Below, in pieces: positions 36,246 through 44,930 of a stretch of DNA of 64,000 nucleotides; the stretch's first letter is position 1, and each line of letters opens with the position of its first letter. The DNA lies in NCBI GenBank assembly GCA_045107045.1, contig JBGCFR010000010.1, positions 48,615 to 112,614 on the forward strand, written 5' to 3'. The stretch is from Putridiphycobacter sp045107045 (GTDB lineage: Bacteria; Bacteroidota; Bacteroidia; Flavobacteriales_D; Crocinitomicaceae). The notes under the pieces are model-generated. The model was not told the DNA's origin and searched no databases. It worked only from the letters and a program-made list of their open reading frames with translations. A program made the position numbers and the translations under genes.

Positions 36246-36419
36246 ATGAAAAAATGTTGCCTCTTTTTTTTCCTTGCGTTATTTTGCTTTCCGAGCTGCA
36301 ATAATAAATCTAACCTCGATTGGGAGGGCTGCGAAATGAAAGAACCAGAGCATATTCGTGCTAAACGAGATTCATTGCAGTTGATTGAACAAGCAGACAC
36401 CAATTCTATTCCCAACTGA
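36246..36419 (+). CDS. 57-residue lipoprotein at the end of the sigma-factor operon
   Basis: Starts MKKCCLFFFLALFCFPSCNN: a complete lipoprotein signal with lipobox FPSC, then a hydrophilic 39-residue tail with one more Cys (EGCEMKEPEHIRAKR) ending NSIPN. It lies 31 bp after the HMA-like gene, on the same strand, and ends 21 bp before a convergent gene. Too short for ordinary gene calling, but the signal is convincing. Function unknown. Confidence 0.7.
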   Translation: MKKCCLFFFLALFCFPSCNNKSNLDWEGCEMKEPEHIRAKRDSLQLIEQADTNSIPN

Positions 36420-36439
36420 TTCAATATAAAAGCACCCTG

Positions 36440-37513
36440 CTATTTAGCAAATATCTTTTGCCACAACTTCATTGAATTTCTATCTTTTCCGTCTTCATCC
36501 TGAAGGCCAGTGTCCCGCCAAATTTTTCCAAGATCTTTTACCTCAGCAGGAAATGTTTCCCACAATGCATCATAATCTCTATGCGCCCACCAAATAATAA
36601 ATTTATACTGTTTGTTATGCGCATTAACCAATAAAGTTTCTAGATAGTCTTCTTGTTCTTTTTCATCAGATTCAATATTTAGTGAATAGGCATCAACTAC
36701 TAAATTTTCTGCCAAATGATTAGTTTCTACAAATGCAATTGGAATACTAATTTTGCTGTGCAAAAAATCAAATGCTTTTTGGAAATCATCCTTTGAATTT
36801 AAACCTTTAAAAAACGGGTAAAAACTAATGGCCGCAAAATCCCCTTCATTTGTTATTTTCTCTACCTCAGATAAATAATCGGGTTCAGTACTACTCTTAT
36901 ACCAACTATGCAAAGTAATAGATTCGGCCATCTCAAGATTAGGATATTTTAGTTTCAACTTGGCACCTACCGAATCCATTGCATCTCTAAATGCAGGCCA
37001 TAATGAAGGACTATTCACAAATAATTCATTCGATTCAATTGAATAGACTAAATACTTTGGATTTAATTGATCAACCAGGTATGAAACATGACGAAAATAA
37101 GCCTCTACTAGTAATGAGTCATTCAAGTTTGTATAGGCAGGCTTTTCACCATCAAAATCTTCCATAATATCACTTCGTCCACCATTTAAGAAACTAACTG
37201 ACAAGAGCAATTCTGCTCCATTCGGTTTTCTATTAATTTTGTCTTGAACTAAGCCTGTAAATTCAAGTGGTAGTTCAGCACCATTTAGCCATGAATTCCA
37301 AGGCACTTTATGGTCCATATGCTCTGAATATACGTCACCATTTGTGGCTAGAAAATCGTAAGTGGCATTAACAGCTTCCAAAGTTGGTCCATAGGACCAG
37401 CTGCTAAAACCCATCTTAAAATCGCGATTATCAATTATTTTTTTCGGATTGTTTTTTTTACATCCTACTAAAACAACTAAAGCTATTGCTGATAAAAATA
37501 CATACTTCATCAT
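36440..37513 (-). CDS. Lipoprotein with TIM-barrel glycoside-hydrolase-like domain
   Basis: About 357 residues from the Met pair at 37513/37510 (MMKYVFLSAIALVVLVGC: lipobox LVGC); the upstream 16 codons look spurious. Features of a clan A glycosidase-like barrel: MGFSSWSYGP near the start, YLVYSIESNELF (the place of the acid/base Glu after strand 4), FAAISFYPFF, IPIAFVETNH (the place of the nucleophile Glu on strand 7) and KFIIWWAHRDYD on strand 8. Related to GH53-like proteins but not a close match; substrate unknown. Downstream of a TetR and a small lipoprotein on the same strand. Confidence 0.75.
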   Translation of the reverse strand: MMKYVFLSAIALVVLVGCKKNNPKKIIDNRDFKMGFSSWSYGPTLEAVNATYDFLATNGDVYSEHMDHKVPWNSWLNGAELPLEFTGLVQDKINRKPNGAELLLSVSFLNGGRSDIMEDFDGEKPAYTNLNDSLLVEAYFRHVSYLVDQLNPKYLVYSIESNELFVNSPSLWPAFRDAMDSVGAKLKLKYPNLEMAESITLHSWYKSSTEPDYLSEVEKITNEGDFAAISFYPFFKGLNSKDDFQKAFDFLHSKISIPIAFVETNHLAENLVVDAYSLNIESDEKEQEDYLETLLVNAHNKQYKFIIWWAHRDYDALWETFPAEVKDLGKIWRDTGLQDEDGKDRNSMKLWQKIFAK

Positions 37514-37574
37514 ATCAAATTTTAATTTCTGTCTAATAAAAAGACGTCCTTTGTCAAGCAATCCCCTACTCCTG

Positions 37575-38042
37575 TTATTTGAAATAGGTTTTAAAAATCG
37601 CTAATTCCGATTTAATATGCTCCAATATTGCAGCACCTCCTTCTGGACTGGATGTCATGACTAGTGCTTCTTTTAAATCTAAAAATGGTAAAAGCCACTT
37701 ATGCAATTCTTCATGTGCTTTTCCTTTCATATCACATTTTCGAATCACTTTACTTGTTTGCTTCCCGATATCATCACCCAGTATTTGAAAGTCTACCAAA
37801 TTATTGCTATCAAAACCATTAACTAGTGTATTTATCCTTTCAAAATGCTTACGCATTCCCCTGCTAATTTCCCATTGGCTACCATTGTTTAATTCTAATT
37901 GATGTGGAGTTTTAGGCTTTTGAGTTTCAACTTTTACAATTGTGTCAGTCGGAATCTCTCCTTCCGAATCTTTGACAGCTGCGTCACCACAGCTCATTGT
38001 ACCTGCAGCCATAAAAAGGCATAAATAGATCTTAATTTTCAT
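37575..38042 (-). CDS. Small lipoprotein, four-helix type, function unknown
   Basis: 155 residues. Lipobox TMSC at about 15-18 (MKIKIYLCLFMAAGTMSCGD). The mature region is all-helical: RGMRKHFERINTLVNGFD, DDIGKQTSKVIRKCDMKG, KAHEELHKWLLPFLDLKEAL, with Cys, His and Met in helices 2 and 3 as possible metal ligands. It begins within the end of the tetR gene (11-bp overlap), so its translation is coupled to that regulator. Confidence 0.75.
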   Translation of the reverse strand: MKIKIYLCLFMAAGTMSCGDAAVKDSEGEIPTDTIVKVETQKPKTPHQLELNNGSQWEISRGMRKHFERINTLVNGFDSNNLVDFQILGDDIGKQTSKVIRKCDMKGKAHEELHKWLLPFLDLKEALVMTSSPEGGAAILEHIKSELAIFKTYFK

Positions 38043-38628
38043 TTGATGATTTTTTAAATAATAATAAAAGTTGATTGATTAGTAACATTTGTTTTTCAAT
38101 ACTGTTTGATTTATTTTGATTTTTAGACCATTTTAATATTTCCAATCTAAATGTTCCTAAAGCAATGTCTAGTAGATTTTCGGAAGTCAATTGATTTGTA
38201 AATTGTCCCTTTTTTTGAGCCTGTTCGATAACAGGCAATAAATATTCAGTTGATAGTGACGTTAAGCTCGCAAATTGGATATTCAATTTTCTTGTACCTG
38301 CTGCAATGGTATCGGAAAAAAGAATGGGCAAAAAATAGGGCGATTTAGTAAAGAAATTAAACTGAACTTTAAAGATAGTTTTAAAAGCTTCTTTCGGTTC
38401 TAAAAAAGGGTCAACGTCAGATAAAACAGCATCAAGTTCTTGCTTGATAAAAATCAATAATCCAGAAATGATTTCGTTTTTCCCTTTAAAGTGTCTATAT
38501 AGTGCTCCTTCGGTAAAACCAATCTGACTTGCAATTTTTTTTGTCGTCAATCCTGCCCATCCTTCCTGTAGAATGATTTGCCCTGTAGCATGAAAAATTG
38601 CAATTTGTCTGTTAGTAAATTGAGTCAC
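38032..38628 (-). CDS. TetR/AcrR-family regulator (GTG start)
   Basis: 198 residues; starts with GTG at 38628 (MTQFTNRQIAIFHA). HTH: LTTKKIASQIGFTEGALYRHFKGKNEIISGLL, typical AcrR type. A strong palindrome (GTAAGT ... ACTTAC) begins 9 bp upstream and touches the -7 box, suggesting autorepression. It overlaps the following small-lipoprotein gene; the glycosidase-like lipoprotein gene may be part of the same transcript. Confidence 0.9.
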   Translation of the reverse strand: MTQFTNRQIAIFHATGQIILQEGWAGLTTKKIASQIGFTEGALYRHFKGKNEIISGLLIFIKQELDAVLSDVDPFLEPKEAFKTIFKVQFNFFTKSPYFLPILFSDTIAAGTRKLNIQFASLTSLSTEYLLPVIEQAQKKGQFTNQLTSENLLDIALGTFRLEILKWSKNQNKSNSIEKQMLLINQLLLLFKKSSNEN

Positions 38629-38636
38629 AAATTTTA

Positions 38637-38663
38637 GTAAGTGAATATTTACTTACAAATATA
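38637..38663 (-). promoter_or_regulatory. Second TetR gene: operator palindrome and -7 box
   Basis: 38637-38656 is GTAAGT-G-AATATT-T-ACTTAC, a 20-bp inverted repeat with one internal mismatched pair. It abuts the -7 box TATATTTG (minus strand, 38656-38663); TTTG occurs 18 bp further upstream (38682-38685) as a -33 box. The operator therefore covers the expected transcription start. Confidence 0.65.
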
Positions 38664-38685
38664 TGATTATATTTTTTAAATCAAA

Positions 38686-38713
38686 AAAAATGAGCCCTTC
38701 AGAGCTCATTTTT
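38686..38713 (-). terminator. Terminator after the bestrophin-like gene
   Basis: AAAAATGAGC, 8-base loop, GCTCATTTTT: 10-bp stem with A/T flanks, 21 bp beyond the stop of the bestrophin-like gene on the minus strand. Confidence 0.8.
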
Positions 38714-38733
38714 AAAATAATAATTTTGAAATC

Positions 38734-39768
38734 TTACATTAAAATATTATTCTTTGCCTTAATAGGCTCAGGCAAATCTGTTTCGCCTAACATCTCACGC
38801 AAATCAATTTCAATGGTTCTACAGAGCGATAACATTGGTATATCGTTAGCCATACCTTGAAAAGGATTTTCAGTATAATCTCCTACTACCTCCATCATAA
38901 CATATATCCATCCAACTAAAGCGGTTATTGGAATAGATAACCAAAACCCCCACTCTCCAGATTTCATTAATTCAGGTACCATACTAAAAGGCAAAAGCAT
39001 AATAAAAATACCAACAAAGTACCTACTCATATTCGCATATTGGCGTGGTAACGGGAATTTTTTAATTCGCTCTGCTTTACCTTGGTGATCATAAAAATCA
39101 TATAAAACTTCCATCATTTTCATATGACGAAAGTCTTCAACAATATTTTCTTTTCTTAGTTCCCTTAAATCTCGTGACTGTTCATTAATAATTTGAGTGG
39201 CCGTATTCTTATGATTAATCAGACGCTCATATTCATCCTTCGGTAACATGGCGGATAATTCCATTTTTGTCGCTTCGTCCGCCACCAAACCTACTCCAAA
39301 GGAATTTTGATAATACTTTGCATACTTTGAGGTCATTCCCCCTTGACTAACATGTTCCCATGGAGTTGGTAATAACAACTGACTCCTTAGACTGTATAGC
39401 CAAGCGATATGCCTATAAATTAACCTTGTTTTTACTGATTGAATTTCTTTGTCTGTTTGCTTTCCATCTGAAAATTGCGAAGTAATAAAGCCATCTACAA
39501 AAGTACCCCAAGCACGGCTGCTATTTACAATGGCACCCCAAATTTTTCTAGCCTCCCACATTCTATCATAAGCCTGATTGTTTTTAAAGCCAACATAAAA
39601 TGCCACCGCTGTACCAATAACGGATAGTGGCAGCCAAGGAATACTAAAATTTAATATTTCAAAATAATACAATGTTGCAATTCCACTCATTAGTATTAGC
39701 AACCAAATGACATGATGACCTGACCACTTTATTAACCTTCCTATACTAATTCCTTTTGCTACTACCAT
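38734..39768 (-). CDS. Bestrophin-family ion channel
   Basis: 344 residues, inner membrane. Bestrophin/UPF0187 landmarks: IPWLPLSVIGTAVAFYVGFKNNQAYDRMWEARKIWG near 45-80, IYRHIAWLYSLRSQL, and the C-terminal membrane pair with MEVVGDYTENPFQGMANDIPML. Family members are anion or cation channels. Third of three same-strand genes (reductase, AraC, bestrophin); it starts 9 bp after the AraC gene. Confidence 0.92.
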   Translation of the reverse strand: MVVAKGISIGRLIKWSGHHVIWLLILMSGIATLYYFEILNFSIPWLPLSVIGTAVAFYVGFKNNQAYDRMWEARKIWGAIVNSSRAWGTFVDGFITSQFSDGKQTDKEIQSVKTRLIYRHIAWLYSLRSQLLLPTPWEHVSQGGMTSKYAKYYQNSFGVGLVADEATKMELSAMLPKDEYERLINHKNTATQIINEQSRDLRELRKENIVEDFRHMKMMEVLYDFYDHQGKAERIKKFPLPRQYANMSRYFVGIFIMLLPFSMVPELMKSGEWGFWLSIPITALVGWIYVMMEVVGDYTENPFQGMANDIPMLSLCRTIEIDLREMLGETDLPEPIKAKNNILM

Positions 39769-39777
39769 GATTTAAAA

Positions 39778-40692
39778 TTAATTTAACTGCCTATAGGCAC
39801 TTGGTGTTTGACCTACTTTTTTCTTAAATACTTTACTAAAATGTTGCGGATATTCATATCCTAATCCATAAGCTATTTCGCTTAAAGAATCAGTTGTTCC
39901 TAACAATTTATTTTTGGCTTTATTTACCACAAAATCCTGAATATGCTCTTGGGTATTCATACCTGTTTCTTTCTTCAATAAATCGCCTAAATAATTGGCT
40001 GACATATTCAGTTCTTTAGCACAAAAACTAACAGTTGGAATGCCTAACTCAGATTGTTTTCCCGTTTGATAATAATCTTTCAAAACGTCGTTAAACTGAG
40101 TAATCAAATCCTTGTTCAAGTTTGTTCGTGTATAAAACTGACGGTCGTAATATCGTGTACAATACCCTAAAAACAATTCTAAATTACTAATAATTAAGGC
40201 TTGACTATGCTGGTCAATGTTTTGACCAATTTCGGCTTGCATTTTTCGAATTATGTCATGTAAAATAAGCTTTTCGGCATCAGAAATATGTAAGGCTTCA
40301 TGCACTTCATAATTAAAAAAGGCATATTGATCAATAATGGTACTTAAAGCTGATTTTCTAATTAAATCGGGATGAAACATGACCACATAGCCTTCTGCCT
40401 CACCCTTCACTTGACCTTCCGATCCAACCGAGGAGATGACTTGACCCGGTTTTACAAATGCTAAAGTCCCTTCATCAAAATCGTAAGTATTTCTACCATA
40501 TCCTATTTGACATTCCACACCACTTTTCATCCATATCTGAAATAAATCAATTCTAACTCTCATCCCCTTTGGAACGATACTAAAATCCAAATCTTTTTGA
40601 GCAACAACTGATATTAATGGATGAGTTGGCTTTTTGAGTCCTAATAGTTCATGCGCTTTTGAAATACTATCTAAAACTAATAATTCGCTCAT
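39778..40692 (-). CDS. AraC-family transcription regulator
   Basis: 304 residues. N-terminal cupin-like sensing region (TYDFDEGTLAFVKPGQVISS) and a C-terminal double HTH at about 205-300: FCAKELNMSANYLGDLLKKETG and SLSEIAYGLGYEYPQHFSKVFKKKVGQTPSAYR. It lies between a reductase and a bestrophin gene; its most likely targets are these neighbours. Confidence 0.93.
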   Translation of the reverse strand: MSELLVLDSISKAHELLGLKKPTHPLISVVAQKDLDFSIVPKGMRVRIDLFQIWMKSGVECQIGYGRNTYDFDEGTLAFVKPGQVISSVGSEGQVKGEAEGYVVMFHPDLIRKSALSTIIDQYAFFNYEVHEALHISDAEKLILHDIIRKMQAEIGQNIDQHSQALIISNLELFLGYCTRYYDRQFYTRTNLNKDLITQFNDVLKDYYQTGKQSELGIPTVSFCAKELNMSANYLGDLLKKETGMNTQEHIQDFVVNKAKNKLLGTTDSLSEIAYGLGYEYPQHFSKVFKKKVGQTPSAYRQLN

Positions 40693-40736
40693 TTGTTATT
40701 TTATTTTATTCAACCAATTTTCTAATTTTAACTTCT

Positions 40737-41807
40737 TTATTTTTTTGGTTTTAAAATACCTTCATCTATCAGTAGATTAAATGAGTCTACCATCGTTTCT
40801 TTTAATGGACGAAACTTCAATCCTAAATCTTTTTTAATTTTTGAATTGTCTGCATTAAACTCAACGTTTACATTATTTCTGATCATTTTTCTTGAAAATA
40901 ATTTGTTGACCATTGGTCCAACAGCAAGTAATAACCACTTTGGCAAAGCCCTAGTTGGAAGAGGAAGTTTATCACCAAATTGATCTGCTAGACTCTCTGC
41001 CATTCCTAAAAAATTGGTATTATGAGCAGATGTGATATAACGCCCTTCTGCTTTTGGGGTAAAACCTGCTTGGAAATGTGCTTCAGCAACATCCCTAACA
41101 TCTACTACACCAACACCCATTTTAGGCACTCCCATTTTCATAGTTCCATCTCCTAATTGCTTTAAAATATTATAGCTTTCGGAAGTGATTGCTTTAGCAT
41201 TTAGTGCTGGACCCATTACAAAAGACGGGTTAATTGTTACTAAGTCCCAAGTTTTTTGACTTTTTTGGATCTCCCACGCCTTCTTTTCCGCTAAGGTTTT
41301 TGAATAAGAGTATGGTTGATATTCTAAGGATGAAGAAGTATTCCAAACATCTTCTGTGAGCACCCCATTGGGAGCGTTCTGGCAATCAATGGCATCAGAA
41401 TAAATGGCGGCACAGCTACTTGTAATAACTACTCTCTTTACACTTGGTGTAGCACTAGCAGTATTTAAAACATTAGCAGTTCCTTGTTCTGCCGGCTCTA
41501 TTAAATCTTTTTGAGGATCCTTTACTTCCATTGTAAATGGAGAAGCGGTATGATAGACTAATTCACAATCTTTCATAGCTTCTGCATAAGCGTCCTGTGT
41601 CATCAAGTCAGCTTTAAAAAACTTCAATTCGCCTTTAGTGCCTTTTGCAACGTCTTTTAAATGTCCGACTTTTTTGTCATCATTTGGGTTTCTTACTGCT
41701 GCATGAACAGTTAATCCCTCTTCTAATAATTGTTTAACCAACCAACTCGCTACGTATCCGTTGGCACCCGTTACCATTACTGGCTTTGTTTTATCTATTG
41801 CTGTCAT
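40737..41807 (-). CDS. Extended SDR, dihydroflavonol-reductase-like aldehyde/ketone reductase
   Basis: 356 residues. NAD(P) motif VTGANGYVASWLVKQLLEEG, HAAVRNPND, the active-site serine region RVVITSSCAAIY and the catalytic YSYSKTLAEKKAWE (YxxxK). No signal peptide. Family members reduce aldehydes, ketones or dihydroflavonols, and the substrate here is unknown. 45 bp upstream of the AraC gene on the same strand. Confidence 0.9.
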   Translation of the reverse strand: MTAIDKTKPVMVTGANGYVASWLVKQLLEEGLTVHAAVRNPNDDKKVGHLKDVAKGTKGELKFFKADLMTQDAYAEAMKDCELVYHTASPFTMEVKDPQKDLIEPAEQGTANVLNTASATPSVKRVVITSSCAAIYSDAIDCQNAPNGVLTEDVWNTSSSLEYQPYSYSKTLAEKKAWEIQKSQKTWDLVTINPSFVMGPALNAKAITSESYNILKQLGDGTMKMGVPKMGVGVVDVRDVAEAHFQAGFTPKAEGRYITSAHNTNFLGMAESLADQFGDKLPLPTRALPKWLLLAVGPMVNKLFSRKMIRNNVNVEFNADNSKIKKDLGLKFRPLKETMVDSFNLLIDEGILKPKK

Positions 41808-42017
41808 AATTGAATTTTAATAATACAAAGATGCAACGATTAAAACAAGGGAATTTATACCAATTACTGTTTAATGTATCGATTTCGGGAAAAGACTTAA
41901 GGCTGGGGATTAAAAGGTATAAACTGGAGACTCCACAGATACAGAAATCTTGAAGTTTGAAATTAAGACTTGAATCCAATGTTTGTCTCCCTATTGTTTA
42001 CATTATTTACCGATTAT

Positions 42018-43196
42018 CTATTCAACAGCTGACCTCAAATCATTCCATAAATCATAATAAATTAATGCCTGTTTTTCTAAAAAGCTAAAAGTACCTGTAT
42101 TTGTAAATACTCCTATGGTTGTTTGGTTTTGAATATTATGATATACATAGCATGACGACCCTAAAAATAAACCGGTATGTCCAATCCAATCACCTTGATC
42201 AGTTTCAACAACCATAAAACCATGGCTATAACCTGTGTTCATTCTGCCTTCGGCCTCCTCTTTCACCCAATCTGTTTTTATAAGGGTAAGCATTTCTTCG
42301 TTTATTAGTCCTCCCGTAAATACGCTTTCGTAAAACCTTACCATTTCCGCCGGACTAGAAATTACCCCTCCAGAACCTTTAATATAATGGTTTACTCGAA
42401 TTTCTAGCGCTGAAATATTTTCGTATTTGCCGTTATTGTACTGATCCCAATAGCTTGCGACTAATCCTTTGGGTGAAGGAAACCCATCATTGTGGTAATA
42501 CATTTCTAAGCCTAATGGTTGAAAGATTCTATTTTCGTAAGAAGTGATGTGATCACCATCTAGCCTATCAATTATTAGTGACAAAAGCATAAAATTAGGA
42601 TCGGAATACACGTGCTTTTCACCTGGTGTCTGCAAGGATTTCTTATTTTTCAGAATTGATAAGAGTTGGGGTGTAGTGTAAGTTTTTTCAGGATTATTCA
42701 TCACTTTTTCAAAAAAACTAACGCTAAAGACATCAGGAATTCCAGACGTTTGTTGAAGTAAATGTTTAATGGTAATCTGATCTACATTTGGAATATATGA
42801 CTTCACCTCATCACTTAATAAAGTGTTGATTTTTGTATCAAATCCTAGCTTACCTTCTTCAATTAACTGAAGAATAATTACACCCGTGAATGATTTTGCT
42901 AGACTTGCAGTTTGTTGCAAATGGCACGGATTCATTTTTTGATTGTCTTCAATATTTGAATAACCTGAAGCACTTTGCCAAAGGTCTTCATCTGGTTTTG
43001 AAATTACTACCGACAGGCCTACCACACCTTTATTGGTATATTCATCTAGAATTGATTGATATTTGTCATGCATAACATGATTTCCGCTCTTGATGGTACA
43101 GTTTATATCTGCTACTGCATAGTAGGTGTCTTTTTTACAAGCAATTACACCTATAACTATAGCACTTAATACTATTTTATTTAGTCTATTTTTCAT
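42018..43196 (-). CDS. Beta-lactamase-fold serine hydrolase lipoprotein
   Basis: 392 residues from the ATG at 43196 (MKNRLNKIVLS). Lipobox VIAC. The class C-like domain has SLAK (SxxK), YSD at the YxN position, and HTG in WIGHTGLFLGSS. It is probably a periplasmic or surface peptidase/esterase. It starts 19 bp after the stop of the preceding beta-barrel gene; a second family member with a T9SS tail lies at 3409-4716. Confidence 0.88.
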   Translation of the reverse strand: MKNRLNKIVLSAIVIGVIACKKDTYYAVADINCTIKSGNHVMHDKYQSILDEYTNKGVVGLSVVISKPDEDLWQSASGYSNIEDNQKMNPCHLQQTASLAKSFTGVIILQLIEEGKLGFDTKINTLLSDEVKSYIPNVDQITIKHLLQQTSGIPDVFSVSFFEKVMNNPEKTYTTPQLLSILKNKKSLQTPGEKHVYSDPNFMLLSLIIDRLDGDHITSYENRIFQPLGLEMYYHNDGFPSPKGLVASYWDQYNNGKYENISALEIRVNHYIKGSGGVISSPAEMVRFYESVFTGGLINEEMLTLIKTDWVKEEAEGRMNTGYSHGFMVVETDQGDWIGHTGLFLGSSCYVYHNIQNQTTIGVFTNTGTFSFLEKQALIYYDLWNDLRSAVE

Positions 43197-43214
43197 AAGA
43201 ATCATCTTTTATTA

Positions 43215-43829
43215 TTACTTTAAATTAAATCGAATACCAGCTTTCAATAAACCATTTGGACGAATAGTAATCAAGCTCCAATAATATGTACTGGCTAGAA
43301 ATTGATAACCAATATAAGGTGTTAGTTGGCGCTTCGATTTTTTGATTTGATAACCTAATTGGAAATTGATATTTGAGGATAAAGCTCCTATGCCGTTCCC
43401 TTTTACTTGTTCATATACTCCAGAACCAGCCAGACTATAGACATTTGAAGGATAAAAACCTTGAAAATAACCCAGCCCAAGCGAAAACTCAGTCATTAAA
43501 CCAAAATTTGTTATTCCCCTAAAACCAATATTAGTATTTACATAGATTCCAGAACCAGCCGAATTATTTAAAAACCCACCTATTTCTAACACTTGATATA
43601 GTGCTGTTTTTTTCCATTTTTTATATTGATATTCGGACCCAATAGCTATACCAGGGTACAAAGGAACTATTCGGTACACTTGAGAGCCCGGGAAAGCCCA
43701 TGAATGGTTTAATACTGAAATTGAAATTGGAAAACTTTGAATAGTTTTAGTTTTGCCCCCATCTTGCCCAAACAAGCTAAAACTGGCAAAAAGCACCACT
43801 GTTAAAATAAGTTTGTGAAATTGTTTCAT
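43215..43829 (-). CDS. Small outer-membrane beta-barrel-like protein
   Basis: 204 residues from MKQFHKLILTVVLF, signal peptide ending near SLFGQ. The mature part alternates aromatic and small residues as in an 8-stranded barrel (AIGSEYQYKKWKKTALYQVLEIGG, LMTEFSLGLGYFQGF, LSSNINFQLGYQI, LLKAGIRFNLK with a terminal aromatic-type strand). No family name recognised. It probably shares a transcript with the serine hydrolase. Confidence 0.75.
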   Translation of the reverse strand: MKQFHKLILTVVLFASFSLFGQDGGKTKTIQSFPISISVLNHSWAFPGSQVYRIVPLYPGIAIGSEYQYKKWKKTALYQVLEIGGFLNNSAGSGIYVNTNIGFRGITNFGLMTEFSLGLGYFQGFYPSNVYSLAGSGVYEQVKGNGIGALSSNINFQLGYQIKKSKRQLTPYIGYQFLASTYYWSLITIRPNGLLKAGIRFNLK

Positions 43830-43965
43830 AATCATTCGTAATTGTTTTAATTGACTACAAATGACTGCTAAATTTGATTGAAATACAATAGTGAAAAGGG
43901 ATGAAAACGGCTTGAAAACTTAATATCATACAAAAGTATGAGTGGACAAATAAACCTTTATTTTA

Positions 43966-44841
43966 CTATGAAAGTAAGTTAACTAGCTCCAATTTATTAT
44001 TCACTTGTGCCTTTTTATAAATATTAGATACATGTGTTTTTACAGTTGGCACAGATATAAATAGTGCCTCGCCAATTTGGTTATAGGTATTTCCTTTTAC
44101 TAGCAAATCAACAACCTCAAGTTCCCTTGGCGAAAAATTATAATTTAAAGTGTTCTGATCCTTAACCGTTCTTGTATTACCAAAAAGAGAAAGCCTATGC
44201 AAATCATCAAGCAGTTTACCTCCGGCTAAAAAAATAAATAAAAATGGTAGCGTTAAACCAATTTTCGATTGAATAGCATTTAACACTTTAAATTGATTCG
44301 AAATTAAATCTAAAAACAAAGTTACCGGAAGTATAATAAAACAAACCAGAGCAGTTATGCGTTCTATTTTTTCTCTATGTTCTACTCTAGCATTTGGCTT
44401 AGTGGTTCTAATAATCGACATTGAATACATTACCGAAATCAATAGATATAGCATTACTATATGTTCCATATACAAATTATAGCCTGAAAAATACTCTACA
44501 AACACCAAGGTAATTAATATAACAAACAGACTAATAAATAGTGATTTTACTAAATTACTTGGCTTAAAATTACGTTCAGCAAAGGTGTTGAATACAGTAG
44601 ATAAACCCACTAAGAGCACTGGGATGCTAATACTGATAGTGCTCACAAGCCAGTTAGGCTGCTGGTAAAATTCTGAAAATCTCGAAATAGTAATTCCTAT
44701 AATTAGTAAAAGAAAAGACACTGTTAAAAAAATGGTTTCCTTATATTCAATATGACGTCTATAACAAATGAACTCTAAAAAAAGTGTAACTATTCCAAGC
44801 GTGTAAGAGAAAATTAATAACGTTATTTCAAAAATTGCCAT
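43966..44841 (-). CDS. Seven-helix membrane protein with C-terminal LuxR DNA-binding domain
   Basis: 291 residues. About seven hydrophobic helices in residues 1-215 (EITLLIFSYTLGIVTLFLEF, LFISLFVILITLVFV, LPFLFIFLAGGKL), then a GerE/LuxR HTH at about 232-291: SPRELEVVDLLVKGNTYNQIGEALFISVPTVKTHVSNIYKKA. The DNA-binding domain must remain at the membrane. It is a one-component regulator by inference; signal and targets are unknown. The nearest candidates are the barrel/hydrolase pair downstream. Confidence 0.87.
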   Translation of the reverse strand: MAIFEITLLIFSYTLGIVTLFLEFICYRRHIEYKETIFLTVSFLLLIIGITISRFSEFYQQPNWLVSTISISIPVLLVGLSTVFNTFAERNFKPSNLVKSLFISLFVILITLVFVEYFSGYNLYMEHIVMLYLLISVMYSMSIIRTTKPNARVEHREKIERITALVCFIILPVTLFLDLISNQFKVLNAIQSKIGLTLPFLFIFLAGGKLLDDLHRLSLFGNTRTVKDQNTLNYNFSPRELEVVDLLVKGNTYNQIGEALFISVPTVKTHVSNIYKKAQVNNKLELVNLLS

Positions 44842-44930
44842 GCTGATAAAAATACGAATATAACCTCATTCTTATTTATAACGATAAAAAGAATTTAAAA
44901 TTAAATAATCAAGAATAACGAGTTAGAGAT

